From contig URAU01000004.1 in NCBI GenBank assembly GCA_900545955.1, positions 1-64,000 on the forward strand: DNA of 64,000 bases, written 5' to 3'. The stretch's first letter is position 1. Each line of letters begins with the position of its first letter. Positions 40,981 through 49,645 of the stretch are shown here, piece by piece. Below the pieces are notes generated by a model that ran no database searches, was not told the DNA's origin, and worked only from the letters and a program-made list of their open reading frames with translations. The position numbers and the translations under genes were made by a program. Source of the stretch: an uncultured Porphyromonadaceae bacterium. GTDB lineage: Bacteria > Bacteroidota > Bacteroidia > Bacteroidales > Muribaculaceae.

Positions 40981-42855
40981 TTATTTGGCGAGTTTGAGAG
41001 TGGTCGGACCGTTGGAGAGGATGTAGATGCCGCGGGGAAGGTCGTTGAGGGCCTCGGCTTTGAGGACGCCGCGGCGAAGGAGCACGCCTCCGGCGGAGTA
41101 GACGTCGACGGGAGTGGTGTCGGTGATGGCGCTGTCGGGGTCGTCCGTCACGTCTTCAATGCCGGTGAGGATATTGAAGTCGTCGTTGAAGAGGAAGAGC
41201 GGATAGCGTGCGGCCGACGATGAGATGCTGTTGACGTATGCTCGGTATGGCTCGATATGTCGGGGCGCGTCGGAGGCGTTCTGCATGAAGCCCTGGAGGT
41301 ACTGGCTGGCGGCGAGGTTGTAGTGGCCGGGGAAGATGTTGGTGGCCACGAAGGCTCCTGTAAGGGTCTGCATGCCATCGGTCTGGTCGGTATAGTAGTA
41401 GTTGGCGTTCACCGGCTGGCCGGAGAAGGTATATTCAAAGGTCTGGGCGGCGGGGGCTGCGGGTGCGCTACGAAATGTTGCGGACTGCATGCCCGGGCCT
41501 TGGAGCGGACGGCCTTTGAGTTCTTCGACGTTGGTGTTCACAACCACGTAGGGCACATTCGGCAGGAGGGAATGGCTGTCCTCCGGATTAAGCGTAATCA
41601 GGTGGTAGGTAACGGAGCCCTCGACCTCTGAGTTCTGTGTACGTTCCTCATACCCCTCCGTGCGGAAAAAGTGGAGTCCGTCGGCATTGAGACCTGCCAC
41701 TTCCTCCTCGCTTACGGCGAAGGGGAGGATTAGGGTGTTGTAATGCATGGGGAAGGAGAGCGTTACGGTCATGTCGGCCGGATTGACGGCAGGCTGGTAG
41801 AGCAGGCGCAGATTGTCGATGCAGAATGCGGTGGCCGATGTGGTGTGGCGCTTCTCGAATTTGATTGTCAGTTTGCCGCCGGATACTTCCACCGGGCCGA
41901 CTTCAATCCAGCCCTCGCCGCGCCGGAAAGCCTCCCCGGCCATGGCGGCGGTGTGGACGTCGTTGGAAACCGCTGCAGGAACGACGCTGGCGGAGCCGGC
42001 CCACACACGGAGGTTGGTCTCGTTGGTGTTGAGATTGTTGTTGTATACCTGGCAGCGGAAGCGGTAAAGTCCGTCTGGAAGGCCCGAAAGCTCGGTCTGA
42101 AGAGCGAATTCGGAGCTGCGCCACAGTGCGGCGTTGAACTCATCGTTGTGGTAGCGGAACATGCCTCCTTTTTCGTCGGCCACGTAGTCGGCCTGGGCGT
42201 GGTTTTCCAGGCGCGTTACTATCTGCTGCCATTTGTCGGTCTGTGCGCATCCTTCGGGGAAGTTGAAGGCGGGAATACGGTAAGTCATGTCAATCCACCG
42301 GCCTTTATGGCCTTCGGCGGCTGCACGGGCTGTGCGGTCGGCCTCGGTGAGGATTTCCCACTGCTGGGAGTGGTCGCCGGGGCGGTACTCCTGGAGCGCG
42401 ACAGTGTAGGCTGGATTGGTGTAGGCCTCCGTCGAGGAGTTTGCCACGGCTGTGAGCACCTTTGTGGCCTCGCCGGAGGCAGGGGCGATTGCGAAAATGT
42501 TTTCTGAATCGTTGGCGCTGATGAGTTTCCAGGCAGCATCGCCGTCGGCGGTGAATGTCAGATCGTCGGCGAGGCAGCGGTTGTTGGCAACGGCACGCAG
42601 CCGGTAGCCGGCAGAGCCGGTCGATTCGAGGGTAAAGCCGAAGCCGGTTTCATCGAGCATGGCCTGGAGGTCGCGGAGGCCGGCGCCCGTAAGATAATCG
42701 CCGTGGTGCATTGAACGCAGGTAGACGGTAGTGCCTTCCAGACTCCTGGGAGCCGGGACTGCGGCCGAAGACGGGTGTGCGGCGGCGGCGTTCCCGGCGG
42801 AAACGGAGGCTGCGAAGAGCAGCGCCGCCGGGAGAACGAGGTAGAAATTTTTCAT
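40981..42855 (-). CDS. Secreted paralogue without the nuclease domain, C-terminal T9SS-type tail
   Basis: A 624-residue protein with a signal peptide (MKNFYLVLPAALLFAASVSAG). It starts directly with the repeated domain LRSMHHGDYLTGAGLRDLQAM that lies at about residue 350 of the 956-residue neighbour, and carries the same downstream modules (PGDHSQQWEILTEADR, YRFRCQVYNNNLN, SFPMHYNTLILPF) and the tail VDVYSAGGVLLRRGVLKAEALNDLPRGIYILSNG. It is therefore a tandem paralogue lacking the EEP domain. It is probably exported and surface displayed by T9SS. Confidence 0.82.
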   Translation of the reverse strand: MKNFYLVLPAALLFAASVSAGNAAAAHPSSAAVPAPRSLEGTTVYLRSMHHGDYLTGAGLRDLQAMLDETGFGFTLESTGSAGYRLRAVANNRCLADDLTFTADGDAAWKLISANDSENIFAIAPASGEATKVLTAVANSSTEAYTNPAYTVALQEYRPGDHSQQWEILTEADRTARAAAEGHKGRWIDMTYRIPAFNFPEGCAQTDKWQQIVTRLENHAQADYVADEKGGMFRYHNDEFNAALWRSSEFALQTELSGLPDGLYRFRCQVYNNNLNTNETNLRVWAGSASVVPAAVSNDVHTAAMAGEAFRRGEGWIEVGPVEVSGGKLTIKFEKRHTTSATAFCIDNLRLLYQPAVNPADMTVTLSFPMHYNTLILPFAVSEEEVAGLNADGLHFFRTEGYEERTQNSEVEGSVTYHLITLNPEDSHSLLPNVPYVVVNTNVEELKGRPLQGPGMQSATFRSAPAAPAAQTFEYTFSGQPVNANYYYTDQTDGMQTLTGAFVATNIFPGHYNLAASQYLQGFMQNASDAPRHIEPYRAYVNSISSSAARYPLFLFNDDFNILTGIEDVTDDPDSAITDTTPVDVYSAGGVLLRRGVLKAEALNDLPRGIYILSNGPTTLKLAK

Positions 42856-43320
42856 AATGATTGCTGTGACTTAATTATAAAATAATGTGTGTTTAATTGG
42901 AATGATATTGAAAACCAAAAGTATGGGCTGAGTTAGGGCTACGGGTGTCTGCTTAGCGTAATAATGCGCGGATGATATAGAGTTGACTACTGGTTCTATC
43001 TATATGATGGACGTTGAATTGTAGGATGCACCCTGGTGCATCCGCCATTTTTAAGCCTGATTAGCAGATATACGGATGCACCAGGGTGCATCCCTACTTT
43101 ATGGACGGAAATATGTGGCTATCAAAGATGTATTGTTGCCAAATGTTTTTTTTGTCGCCAACAGGTGGATTTGGTTGTTTAAAGTTTACAAATGCCTGAA
43201 GAGGTGTGTGTTTCTCCAGGGAAATACTGATGTTTGTATAAATATAACGTAAAATATGTTGCCGTATTGTAGACGGGATGTTAATGCGGCGAATAATTTT
43301 GCAGCAAGTCAAAAAAAGAG
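42856..43320. other. Intergenic region upstream of the 624-residue paralogue
   Basis: Mostly AT-rich noncoding DNA. It holds a TACTTTTG promoter box (minus strand, 42916-42923), the REPIN-like pair at 43021-43097 and, at the end, the tsf terminator. No coding sequence is convincing. Confidence 0.5.
43021..43097. repeat. REPIN-like inverted pair of palindromes (family 2)
   Basis: Palindrome 1 (43024-43043) is GGATGCACC-CT-GGTGCATCC; palindrome 2 (43074-43093) is GGATGCACC-AG-GGTGCATCC, its inverted copy. Each has perfect 9-base arms around a 2-base asymmetric centre, 30 bases between them, and matching GTAG/CTAC flanks. It looks like an analogue of the family 1 element but the sequence is unrelated. 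Confidence 0.8.
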
Positions 43321-43359
43321 GAAAGGCGATGTGCCTCCGGGAGGAGCACATCGCCTTTC
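43313..43359 (-). terminator. Intrinsic terminator of the tsf operon
   Basis: A 14-base stem (GAAAGGCGATGTGC, 43321-43334, with GCACATCGCCTTTC, 43346-43359) followed on the minus strand by a run of seven T residues (43311-43317 reading AAAAAAA on the plus strand). It ends the leftward ribosomal-protein operon. Confidence 0.85.
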
Positions 43360-43414
43360 GGGTTATAAATAGACGTTATGACTTTCTATTTGTGGAGTTT
43401 CAACGGGGAGTGAA

Positions 43415-44407
43415 TCAGTCCTCGTTGAGGTTAACGCGCTTGAAGGATGCTACAGCGAGACCCTTCATGCTTTCTTCGAGGTATTTGCCGATGGTGAGGT
43501 TGCCATCCTTGATGAATTCCTGCTCCATGAGGCAGTTTTCCTTGAAGAATTTGTTGAGACGGCCCTGGGCGATGTTCTGAATCATCTGCTCGGGGAGGTT
43601 GGCTGCCTTGGCCTCGGCTGTGGTCTTGGCGATTTCGCGGGCCTTGTCGGCCTCTTCGGGAGTGAGCCAGCCCTTGGCGATGTTGGATTCGATGTGGGCT
43701 TCGCTGTCGACGAGGTTGGGGTTGATGCCGGCTTTCTTGAGGGCTGCCTCAACAGCCTTCTTCACCTGCTCTTCCTTGGTTTTCTCGATGGCCACGTTGA
43801 GCTCCTGGTCGATGGTAGCCTGGGCTACGCTCTGGCGGTCGACGGCAACGGGGTTCATCGAAGCAACCTGCATGGCTACGTCGCGGCCCACCTGGTAGTC
43901 AACACCATCGAGGTTGAAGCCTACGATTGTGGCGAGCTTGTTGCCGAGGTGGTTGTAGGAGGTGGTGGAGGGAGCTTCGATCCATTCGTATGCGCCGAGC
44001 TCGGTTTTTTCGCCGGTCTTGCCGCCTTCCTCTACGACGAGGTCGGCCACTGTGCGGCCGTCGACGGTCACGGCTTTGAGCTCGTCGAGGCTCTTGCAGC
44101 GGTTGGCCACGGCAAGGTCGAGGAGTTTCTGGGTGAGTTCAACGAAGCCGGCGTTTTTAGCAACGAAGTCGGTTTCGCACTGGAGGGCGACGATAGCGGC
44201 GAAGTTGCCTTCGTTTTTGGAGAGTACGCAGCCTTCGGCGGCCACGCGGTCTTCGCGCTTGGCGGCTACGGCCTGACCCTTCTTGCGGAGGATTTCAACT
44301 GCGGCTTCGATGTCGCCGTTGGTTTCGGCGAGGGCTTTTTTGCAATCCATCAGGCCGGCCGAGGTGAGGTGGCGCAGCTTGGTGATTTCTGCCATTGTTA
44401 CTGCCAT
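43415..44407 (-). CDS. tsf: Elongation factor Ts
   Basis: A 330-residue protein that exchanges GDP for GTP on EF-Tu. The start MAEITKLRHLTSAGLMDCKKALAETNGDIEAAVEILRKKG is diagnostic, with ALQCETDFVAKN and the C-terminal coiled and dimerisation regions. It is longer than E. coli EF-Ts (283), as in other Bacteroidetes. I keep the ATG at 44407 (MAVTMAEI); a start at residue 5 is also possible. The gene follows rpsB by 184 bases in one operon. Confidence 0.95.
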   Translation of the reverse strand: MAVTMAEITKLRHLTSAGLMDCKKALAETNGDIEAAVEILRKKGQAVAAKREDRVAAEGCVLSKNEGNFAAIVALQCETDFVAKNAGFVELTQKLLDLAVANRCKSLDELKAVTVDGRTVADLVVEEGGKTGEKTELGAYEWIEAPSTTSYNHLGNKLATIVGFNLDGVDYQVGRDVAMQVASMNPVAVDRQSVAQATIDQELNVAIEKTKEEQVKKAVEAALKKAGINPNLVDSEAHIESNIAKGWLTPEEADKAREIAKTTAEAKAANLPEQMIQNIAQGRLNKFFKENCLMEQEFIKDGNLTIGKYLEESMKGLAVASFKRVNLNED

Positions 44408-44591
44408 GATAGTAGGGAGTATTTTTTTGACCGTTTATGTAAGTCGGGAAAACCGATTCTCCGGGAAAATGTGCGACCGCGGCAGGCGCTCGGCCCGGTG
44501 GGTCGGGCCTGCCACGGCGCAATACTGGGGAAATTCAGTTGTCCGGACCCTGCGGTCGGATTAGTTGAATTTTTGTAGTTAACGAGGGGTA

Positions 44592-45425
44592 TTATTCGGC
44601 TGCCTCAGCCTCGGGAGCGGCCTCGGCCTCAGCGGCGGGAGCAGCTTCGGCTTCGCCTTCGGCGCGGCGCACGGGGCGACGGCGTTCGCGGCGGGGAGCA
44701 GCCTCCTTATCCTCCTCCTTGGTGTCGACTTTCTCTACCTTGCGCTCTTCAAGGCCTTCGGCCATTGCGGAGCAGACGGTGTCGAGGATGAGCTCGATGG
44801 ATTTCGATGCGTCGTCGTTGGCGGGAATCACGAAATCGATGTTGGAGGGGTCGGAGTTGGTGTCGACCATTGCGAACACGGGGATGCCGAGACGGTTGGC
44901 CTCAGCCACGGCGATACGCTCCTTGAGCACGTCGACAACGAAAAGTGCGGAGGGAAGGCGGTTGAGGTCGGCGATCGAACCGAGGGTCTTTTCGAGTTTG
45001 GCGCGCTGACGGGAAATCTGGAGTTTCTCGCGCTTGGAGAGGTTGTCGAAAGTACCGTCCTTGGTCATCTTGTCGATGGAAGCCATCTTCTTGACAGCCT
45101 TGCGGATGGTGGGGAAGTTGGTGAGCATGCCGCCGGGCCAGCGCTCGATTACGTAGGGCATGCCTACGGATTTAGCCTTGTCGGCGGTAACTTGTTTGGC
45201 CTGTTTTTTGGTGGCTACGAACAGGACTTTCTTGCCTGCCTTAGCGATGGATTTGAGGGCAGCTGCGGCTTCTTCAACCTTTGCTGCGGTCTTATAGAGG
45301 TCGAGAATGTGGATACCATTGCGCTCCATGAAGATGTAGGGAGCCATTGCGGGGTTCCATTTACGCTTGAGGTGGCCGAAATGGCAGCCGGCTTCGAGGA
45401 GCTGGTCGAATGTAGGTGTTGACAT
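44592..45425 (-). CDS. rpsB: 30S ribosomal protein S2
   Basis: A 277-residue uS2. MSTPTFDQLLEAGCHFGHLKRKWNPAMAPYIFMERNGIHILDL starts the family; KVEEAAAALKSIAKAGKKVLFVATKKQAK and RWPGGMLTNFPTIRKAV are present. The C-terminal 40 residues (RRERRRPVRRAEGEAEAAPAAEAEAAPEAEAAE) form a low-complexity tail. The frame runs to 45494 but the ATG at 45425 begins the homologous protein. It lies between rpsI and tsf. Confidence 0.95.
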   Translation of the reverse strand: MSTPTFDQLLEAGCHFGHLKRKWNPAMAPYIFMERNGIHILDLYKTAAKVEEAAAALKSIAKAGKKVLFVATKKQAKQVTADKAKSVGMPYVIERWPGGMLTNFPTIRKAVKKMASIDKMTKDGTFDNLSKREKLQISRQRAKLEKTLGSIADLNRLPSALFVVDVLKERIAVAEANRLGIPVFAMVDTNSDPSNIDFVIPANDDASKSIELILDTVCSAMAEGLEERKVEKVDTKEEDKEAAPRRERRRPVRRAEGEAEAAPAAEAEAAPEAEAAE

Positions 45426-45545
45426 TTTGTTGTAAAAGAGTTGTTTACGTTCTTTTTGGAAATTACAACCCCGGGGTAGGGAACGCGGGTCCATCCGCGG
45501 GATTTAGATACTAAACTCAGGCGAGAGAGGCGCAGGGAAGGAAGA

Positions 45546-45932
45546 TTAACGCTTGGAGAACTGGAAGCGTTTGCGTGCTTTGGGACGACCGGGCTTTTTG
45601 CGCTCCACCACGCGGGGGTCGCGGGTCATGAAGCCTTCGGCGCGGAGGGCTTTCTTGTCGTCGGGGTTGATTTTCACCAGAGCGCGGGCGATGGCGAGGC
45701 GGAGAGCTTCGGCCTGGCCTTTGTAGCCGCCGCCGTCGAGGTTGACGCGGATGTTGTATTTCTCGGCAACGTCGAGGGTGGTGAGGGGCTGCTTAACGAT
45801 GTACTGGAGAATCGACGAGGGGAAGTACTTGCCGAGTTCGCGGTGGTTGATGGTGATTTCGCCGTTGCCTTCGGTAAGGATCACGCGGGCGATGGCTGCT
45901 TTACGACGGCCTACTGCATTTACTGTTTCCAT
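45546..45932 (-). CDS. rpsI: 30S ribosomal protein S9
   Basis: A 128-residue uS9 that contacts the decoding centre and tRNA through its basic C-terminal tail. VGRRKAAIARVILTEGNGEITINHRELGKYF, DGGGYKGQAEALRLAIARAL and DPRVVERKKPGRPKARKRFQFSKR are classic. It follows rplM by 20 bases. Confidence 0.96.
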   Translation of the reverse strand: METVNAVGRRKAAIARVILTEGNGEITINHRELGKYFPSSILQYIVKQPLTTLDVAEKYNIRVNLDGGGYKGQAEALRLAIARALVKINPDDKKALRAEGFMTRDPRVVERKKPGRPKARKRFQFSKR

Positions 45933-45952
45933 AATTCAGGTGTTGGCGATTG

Positions 45953-46426
45953 TTACTTTTTGAGATCGAGCACGCGGAGGTTCTTGTCCTGGAAAGGATG
46001 TTCGGGGCCGTTGAACACGTGCAGGTTTTTGATGATTTTGCGGCCCAGACGGTTTTTGGGAAGCATGCCTTTGACTACGCGGAGGTAGAGGGGGTGCATT
46101 CCGGGCTTGAGGTGCTTGTTGAAGGATTTCTTCATGAGCACTTCGGGGGTGAGCTCGCGCTGACCGCCGGGATAGCCGGTGAAGTTGTAGTAGATGCGGT
46201 CGGTCCACTTGTTGCCGGTGAGCTGAACTTTGTCGGCGTTGATGATGACCACGTTGTCGCCACACTCAACGAAGGGCGAGTAGCAGGGCTTGTTCTTGCC
46301 GCGCAGAATTTTGGCCACTTCGGAGCAGAGTCGGCCGAGCACCAGATCGGTGGCGTCGATGAGGACCCATTCCTTCGGGCAGTTTTGCGCGTTGGGTGTA
46401 AGGGTTTTGTAACTTAAAGTATCCAC
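45953..46426 (-). CDS. rplM: 50S ribosomal protein L13
   Basis: A 157-residue uL13. WVLIDATDLVLGRLCSEVAKILRGKNKP, DNVVIINADKVQLTGNKWTDRIYYN and HPLYLRVVKGMLPKNRLGRKIIKNLHVF identify it. An ATG-begun frame from 46540 would add 38 unlikely residues; family N-termini begin DTLSYKT, so the start is the GTG at 46424-46426. The gene is the first of the rplM-rpsI-rpsB-tsf operon and has a strong promoter upstream. Confidence 0.93.
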   Translation of the reverse strand: MDTLSYKTLTPNAQNCPKEWVLIDATDLVLGRLCSEVAKILRGKNKPCYSPFVECGDNVVIINADKVQLTGNKWTDRIYYNFTGYPGGQRELTPEVLMKKSFNKHLKPGMHPLYLRVVKGMLPKNRLGRKIIKNLHVFNGPEHPFQDKNLRVLDLKK

Positions 46427-46537
46427 TTCTAAAAGTTTAATTGATAAATAAATACACGAGCTTCGAGACCGCACGGGGCCAGGCCAAAGGCGCCCGGGTG
46501 GCTTCTCGGCTCTTCCGTTTGGATAGAATCGGGACTG

Positions 46538-46569
46538 CAAAGGTAGTGATTAATATCCTATTATGCAAA
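46538..46569 (-). promoter_or_regulatory. Consensus promoter of the rplM operon
   Basis: Minus strand: TTTG (46566-46569), exactly 20 bases, then TACCTTTG (46538-46545). This is a perfect match to the Bacteroidetes -33/-7 consensus. The leader would be about 105 bases. Confidence 0.85.
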
Positions 46570-46642
46570 TTTTTCAGGCGGCTTGTGATAGCGGCGCTCT
46601 GACAGGCCGCCATGCCATCCGGACGCCGGTTTAGGGAAACGG

Positions 46643-46678
46643 CGAAGGCGGCGCATCGTGGTTGATGTGCCGCCTTCG
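46643..46678 (-). terminator. Hairpin after gldN
   Basis: A 15-base stem (CGAAGGCGGCGCATC with GATGTGCCGCCTTCG) with one G-T pair and loop GTGGTT. It lies after the last T9SS gene; no T-run follows. Confidence 0.6.
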
Positions 46679-46758
46679 GCCGGAGGGCGAAATGTGATGG
46701 AGATGGAGAGTGGCAGGTGTTTTAAGATACTTGCGAAATGCGGTGGGGCGCGTTGCTG

Positions 46759-47934
46759 TTATTTGCGGCGGCGAACGGAGCGGGCGGCTCCGGCCGACGA
46801 CGATTTGGGGGCCTTGGGTTTGCGCACCTTGGTTTTCTTGGTAGCGGCTTTTTTGGTATTGGATTTCTTGGCCGTGGTGGCGGAGCCGCGGCGTCCGCGC
46901 GAGGTGCGGGATTCGGAAGCCTGGGTATCGGCTGGGGCGCCGTCGCGGTCGGCGATTTCCTGGCCTTCGGCTTTGGCGGCGGCTTCGGCCTCGGCAGCCT
47001 CACGGGCTTCGCGTGCGGCGATTACCTCCTCGCGCGAGGGTACCCACAGATTCTTGTCGAACGATTCGAGGCGGTTCTGGATGCTGTCCTGGGCGCGCTT
47101 GCGGTCGTCGGGGTCGGGGAACATCTGCATCATCGACCGGTTGGTGAGGTTGCGGGTCTTGTAGATGTCGCCGTCGTACATGGCCATGGTGAAGAAATCA
47201 TCGTAGGTGTAGCGCGGCAGGTTGTTGTCGTCGTCGATGAAGATGTACTGCTGGGCCAGATAGGGGCGGATGGCGTCGAGCTTGACCCAGAACATCGGGT
47301 AGCGCACGGCGTCGACTCCGAATTCGTCGGCGCGGTGGAGTACCGGGCAGATGGCTTCGACCACGCGGCGGGTCTTGTTGGTCTTGGCGTCGAATTCCCA
47401 GCGCTCAAGAATGTAGTAGGAGCGGATTTCGTTGGCGGGAACGTCGGATTCCTCGATTACGAAGCGCGGATTCTTCTCCGTGGAGCCTTTGGCGGGAGAG
47501 TAGAGCACGTGGAATCGGTCGAGCATGTCGGATACCTTCAGGCGGTACTGGTCGGTGAAGATCTCCTTGCCGTCGAGATATTCGTAGGCGGGGATGGCGT
47601 TGTCGGCCAGCAGGCGCATTATGATACGGAAAAGGTTTTCCTGACCGTCGACCACATCCTCGGGGTAGTAGAGGGCGGCGTTCTTGGGATTATCCATTTC
47701 CAGGTCGCGGTAGATTACGCGCATCCACATCAGGTCGGCGTCGTTGGCCGACGACTTGCTGTAGAACTGCTGCATGCGGTCGGTCACGCCGGGAGCCTGG
47801 CGGGAGGCGTTGCGGTCGCGGTCGCCGGCACGGCGGCGCACAATCGACGATGAGCTTGACGAATCCTGGGCGACGGCGCTGAAGGCGCCTGCCAGGGCCA
47901 CGAGAGCTATGAGATATTTCGAAAACGACTTCAT
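46759..47934 (-). CDS. gldN: T9SS component GldN/PorN
   Basis: A 391-residue periplasmic protein that with GldK forms the ring of the type IX secretion system beneath the outer membrane. A signal peptide is visible (MKSFSKYLIALVALAGAFSAVA), and the body carries MWMRVIYRDLEMDNPKNAALYYPED, YEYLDGKEIFTDQYRLK and WVKLDAIRPYLAQQYIFID. The last 70 or so residues are unusual: an Ala/Lys/Arg/Ser-rich tail (KSNTKKAATKKTKVRKPKAP and ending SVRRRK) resembling histone H1. The gene ends the porT-gldN cluster. Confidence 0.92.
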   Translation of the reverse strand: MKSFSKYLIALVALAGAFSAVAQDSSSSSSIVRRRAGDRDRNASRQAPGVTDRMQQFYSKSSANDADLMWMRVIYRDLEMDNPKNAALYYPEDVVDGQENLFRIIMRLLADNAIPAYEYLDGKEIFTDQYRLKVSDMLDRFHVLYSPAKGSTEKNPRFVIEESDVPANEIRSYYILERWEFDAKTNKTRRVVEAICPVLHRADEFGVDAVRYPMFWVKLDAIRPYLAQQYIFIDDDNNLPRYTYDDFFTMAMYDGDIYKTRNLTNRSMMQMFPDPDDRKRAQDSIQNRLESFDKNLWVPSREEVIAAREAREAAEAEAAAKAEGQEIADRDGAPADTQASESRTSRGRRGSATTAKKSNTKKAATKKTKVRKPKAPKSSSAGAARSVRRRK

Positions 47935-48010
47935 GGGTGGAAGCTGTGGTGTTGGATTATCGTGATACGGAGTGTTGAGGTGTCGTAGGTCGGGGGCGTA
48001 AGCGGCTCCG

Positions 48011-49579
48011 TCAGCCTACGATTACTTCGATGGGGGCGAGGTCGCGTGTGATTCCGTCGGGGCCGACGGCTTTCACGCGGGATATATAGAAGCGCTTGCC
48101 GCGCGAGAGGCGGCGGAACGAGTCTTTCTGACGCTGGGAGAACTGCGAGCCGTTGCTCACCTCGGGGATGGCGTTGCCCATCGAGTCGAAGAATACGGTC
48201 TCGAAGCTCAGCACCTTGAACTGGATGTTGAGCAGGTCGTCGTCGATGGCGGCCTCGATGCCGGGGGCGGCGAGCAGGTAAGCCTTGGAGAGTCCGCGGC
48301 CGCCGCCTTTATAGCGCGAGGTGTTGCCCTGCGCGTCCTTGAAGGCAATGTAAGGGGTAGGGTCGGGGAGTTTGCGCACGCGGAATTTTGTCTGTGCCAT
48401 CGTCATGGGGCGTCCGTCCATCTGGGCGGTTACGCTGACTACGGCCTCATCGCCTACTTTTGCCGGATGGGCCACCCAGTGGTCGCCCGAGCGCGAGAGC
48501 GTGCCGTTGGTCATGGTGGCGGAGACGGCCGAAGTGGCTACTCCGGGCACGGAAATCGAGATGGGGTTGTCGATGCCGGCGTAGAGCACGTTCATCATCG
48601 TGGCCGACACGGTGGCCGTAGGCTCGATTACGGTGTAGCTCGACTGGAATGGGTGGCGGGTGACGGAGCCGTCGCCATGGGGCACCTCGAGGTAGCCCGA
48701 ATAGTCGAAGGTTCCGGTAGCGCCGGGGTTGAATTCATAAAGACCGCGGTCGTTGGGGAGTTTGCGGCCGTTGACGAACACCTCGGGGCGGGCCGTAGTG
48801 TCGACGGCGGCAAGAACGATGTTGGCGGAATATTTGCCGCCGCGCATCACGAAGCGGCTCTGTGGAATCACGAAGGCGTTGAGCTCGTTGACGCGCACGT
48901 CGCCGGCATCGACGTTGGCCAGAAGGTTCTGGAGGGCTTCGCCTTCGGCGTATTTCACGTCGTTCTGGAGCTTGGTGAGGAGTGTGACGGCGGCCACTAC
49001 GGGCTGGTTGTCGAACTTCGACTCCTCCCACGACTGCTTGCCGAGAGTGCCCTTGCGGAGCACGGCTTCGGTGGAGAGCGATTTTGCGAGGGAAGCCCGC
49101 TTGAGCGTGTCGGAGATGAGCGATGTGATATAAATGCTATATGATTCGATTTCTTTGCGGAGAGCGGCCCCGCGGGTGCGGTTGCCAGAGAGCATCACAA
49201 ACGAGGCGGCCTCGAGGTTGTCGCGGTTGCGGATGTCGGCCACGTCGGCGTCGGAGCCGTCGGCCTCGCGCACGATGAGGTATTTCAGGGAGTCGATATG
49301 GCGGTAGATGCCGTCGGTGACGCGGCGCACCTCGGTGGCCTTGTCGTACCACCGCTTGCCCTTGTCGGGGTTCTGCGTGGCGAATGCCTCCAGTGTGTTG
49401 AGGATGGCGGCGTTGCGCTCCTCTACGTTGGTGTTTGTGCGCTTGAGGCCTTCCTCCACCTGAGTGAAGCCGTTGAGCACGTCGCTCGACACGTTGAGGG
49501 CCAGCATGGCGGTGAGGACGATATACATGAGGTTTATCATCTTCTGTCGCGGTGAGAGCCTTGTGTTGTTGCTACCCAT
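48011..49579 (-). CDS. gldM: T9SS component GldM/PorM
   Basis: A 522-residue protein: one N-terminal membrane helix (LSPRQKMINLMYIVLTAMLALNVS) after a short cytosolic tip, then four periplasmic beta domains. It forms the proton-motive-force-driven motor with GldL. MINLMYIVLTAMLALNVSSDVLNGF is the family's hallmark. It follows gldL by 66 bases. Confidence 0.94.
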   Translation of the reverse strand: MGSNNTRLSPRQKMINLMYIVLTAMLALNVSSDVLNGFTQVEEGLKRTNTNVEERNAAILNTLEAFATQNPDKGKRWYDKATEVRRVTDGIYRHIDSLKYLIVREADGSDADVADIRNRDNLEAASFVMLSGNRTRGAALRKEIESYSIYITSLISDTLKRASLAKSLSTEAVLRKGTLGKQSWEESKFDNQPVVAAVTLLTKLQNDVKYAEGEALQNLLANVDAGDVRVNELNAFVIPQSRFVMRGGKYSANIVLAAVDTTARPEVFVNGRKLPNDRGLYEFNPGATGTFDYSGYLEVPHGDGSVTRHPFQSSYTVIEPTATVSATMMNVLYAGIDNPISISVPGVATSAVSATMTNGTLSRSGDHWVAHPAKVGDEAVVSVTAQMDGRPMTMAQTKFRVRKLPDPTPYIAFKDAQGNTSRYKGGGRGLSKAYLLAAPGIEAAIDDDLLNIQFKVLSFETVFFDSMGNAIPEVSNGSQFSQRQKDSFRRLSRGKRFYISRVKAVGPDGITRDLAPIEVIVG

Positions 49580-49645
49580 GGGTGATAATTACGGTTGGAA
49601 GGGGTCTGTCTATATATATTATATGGTGGAGCGGAGGGGAAAGTG

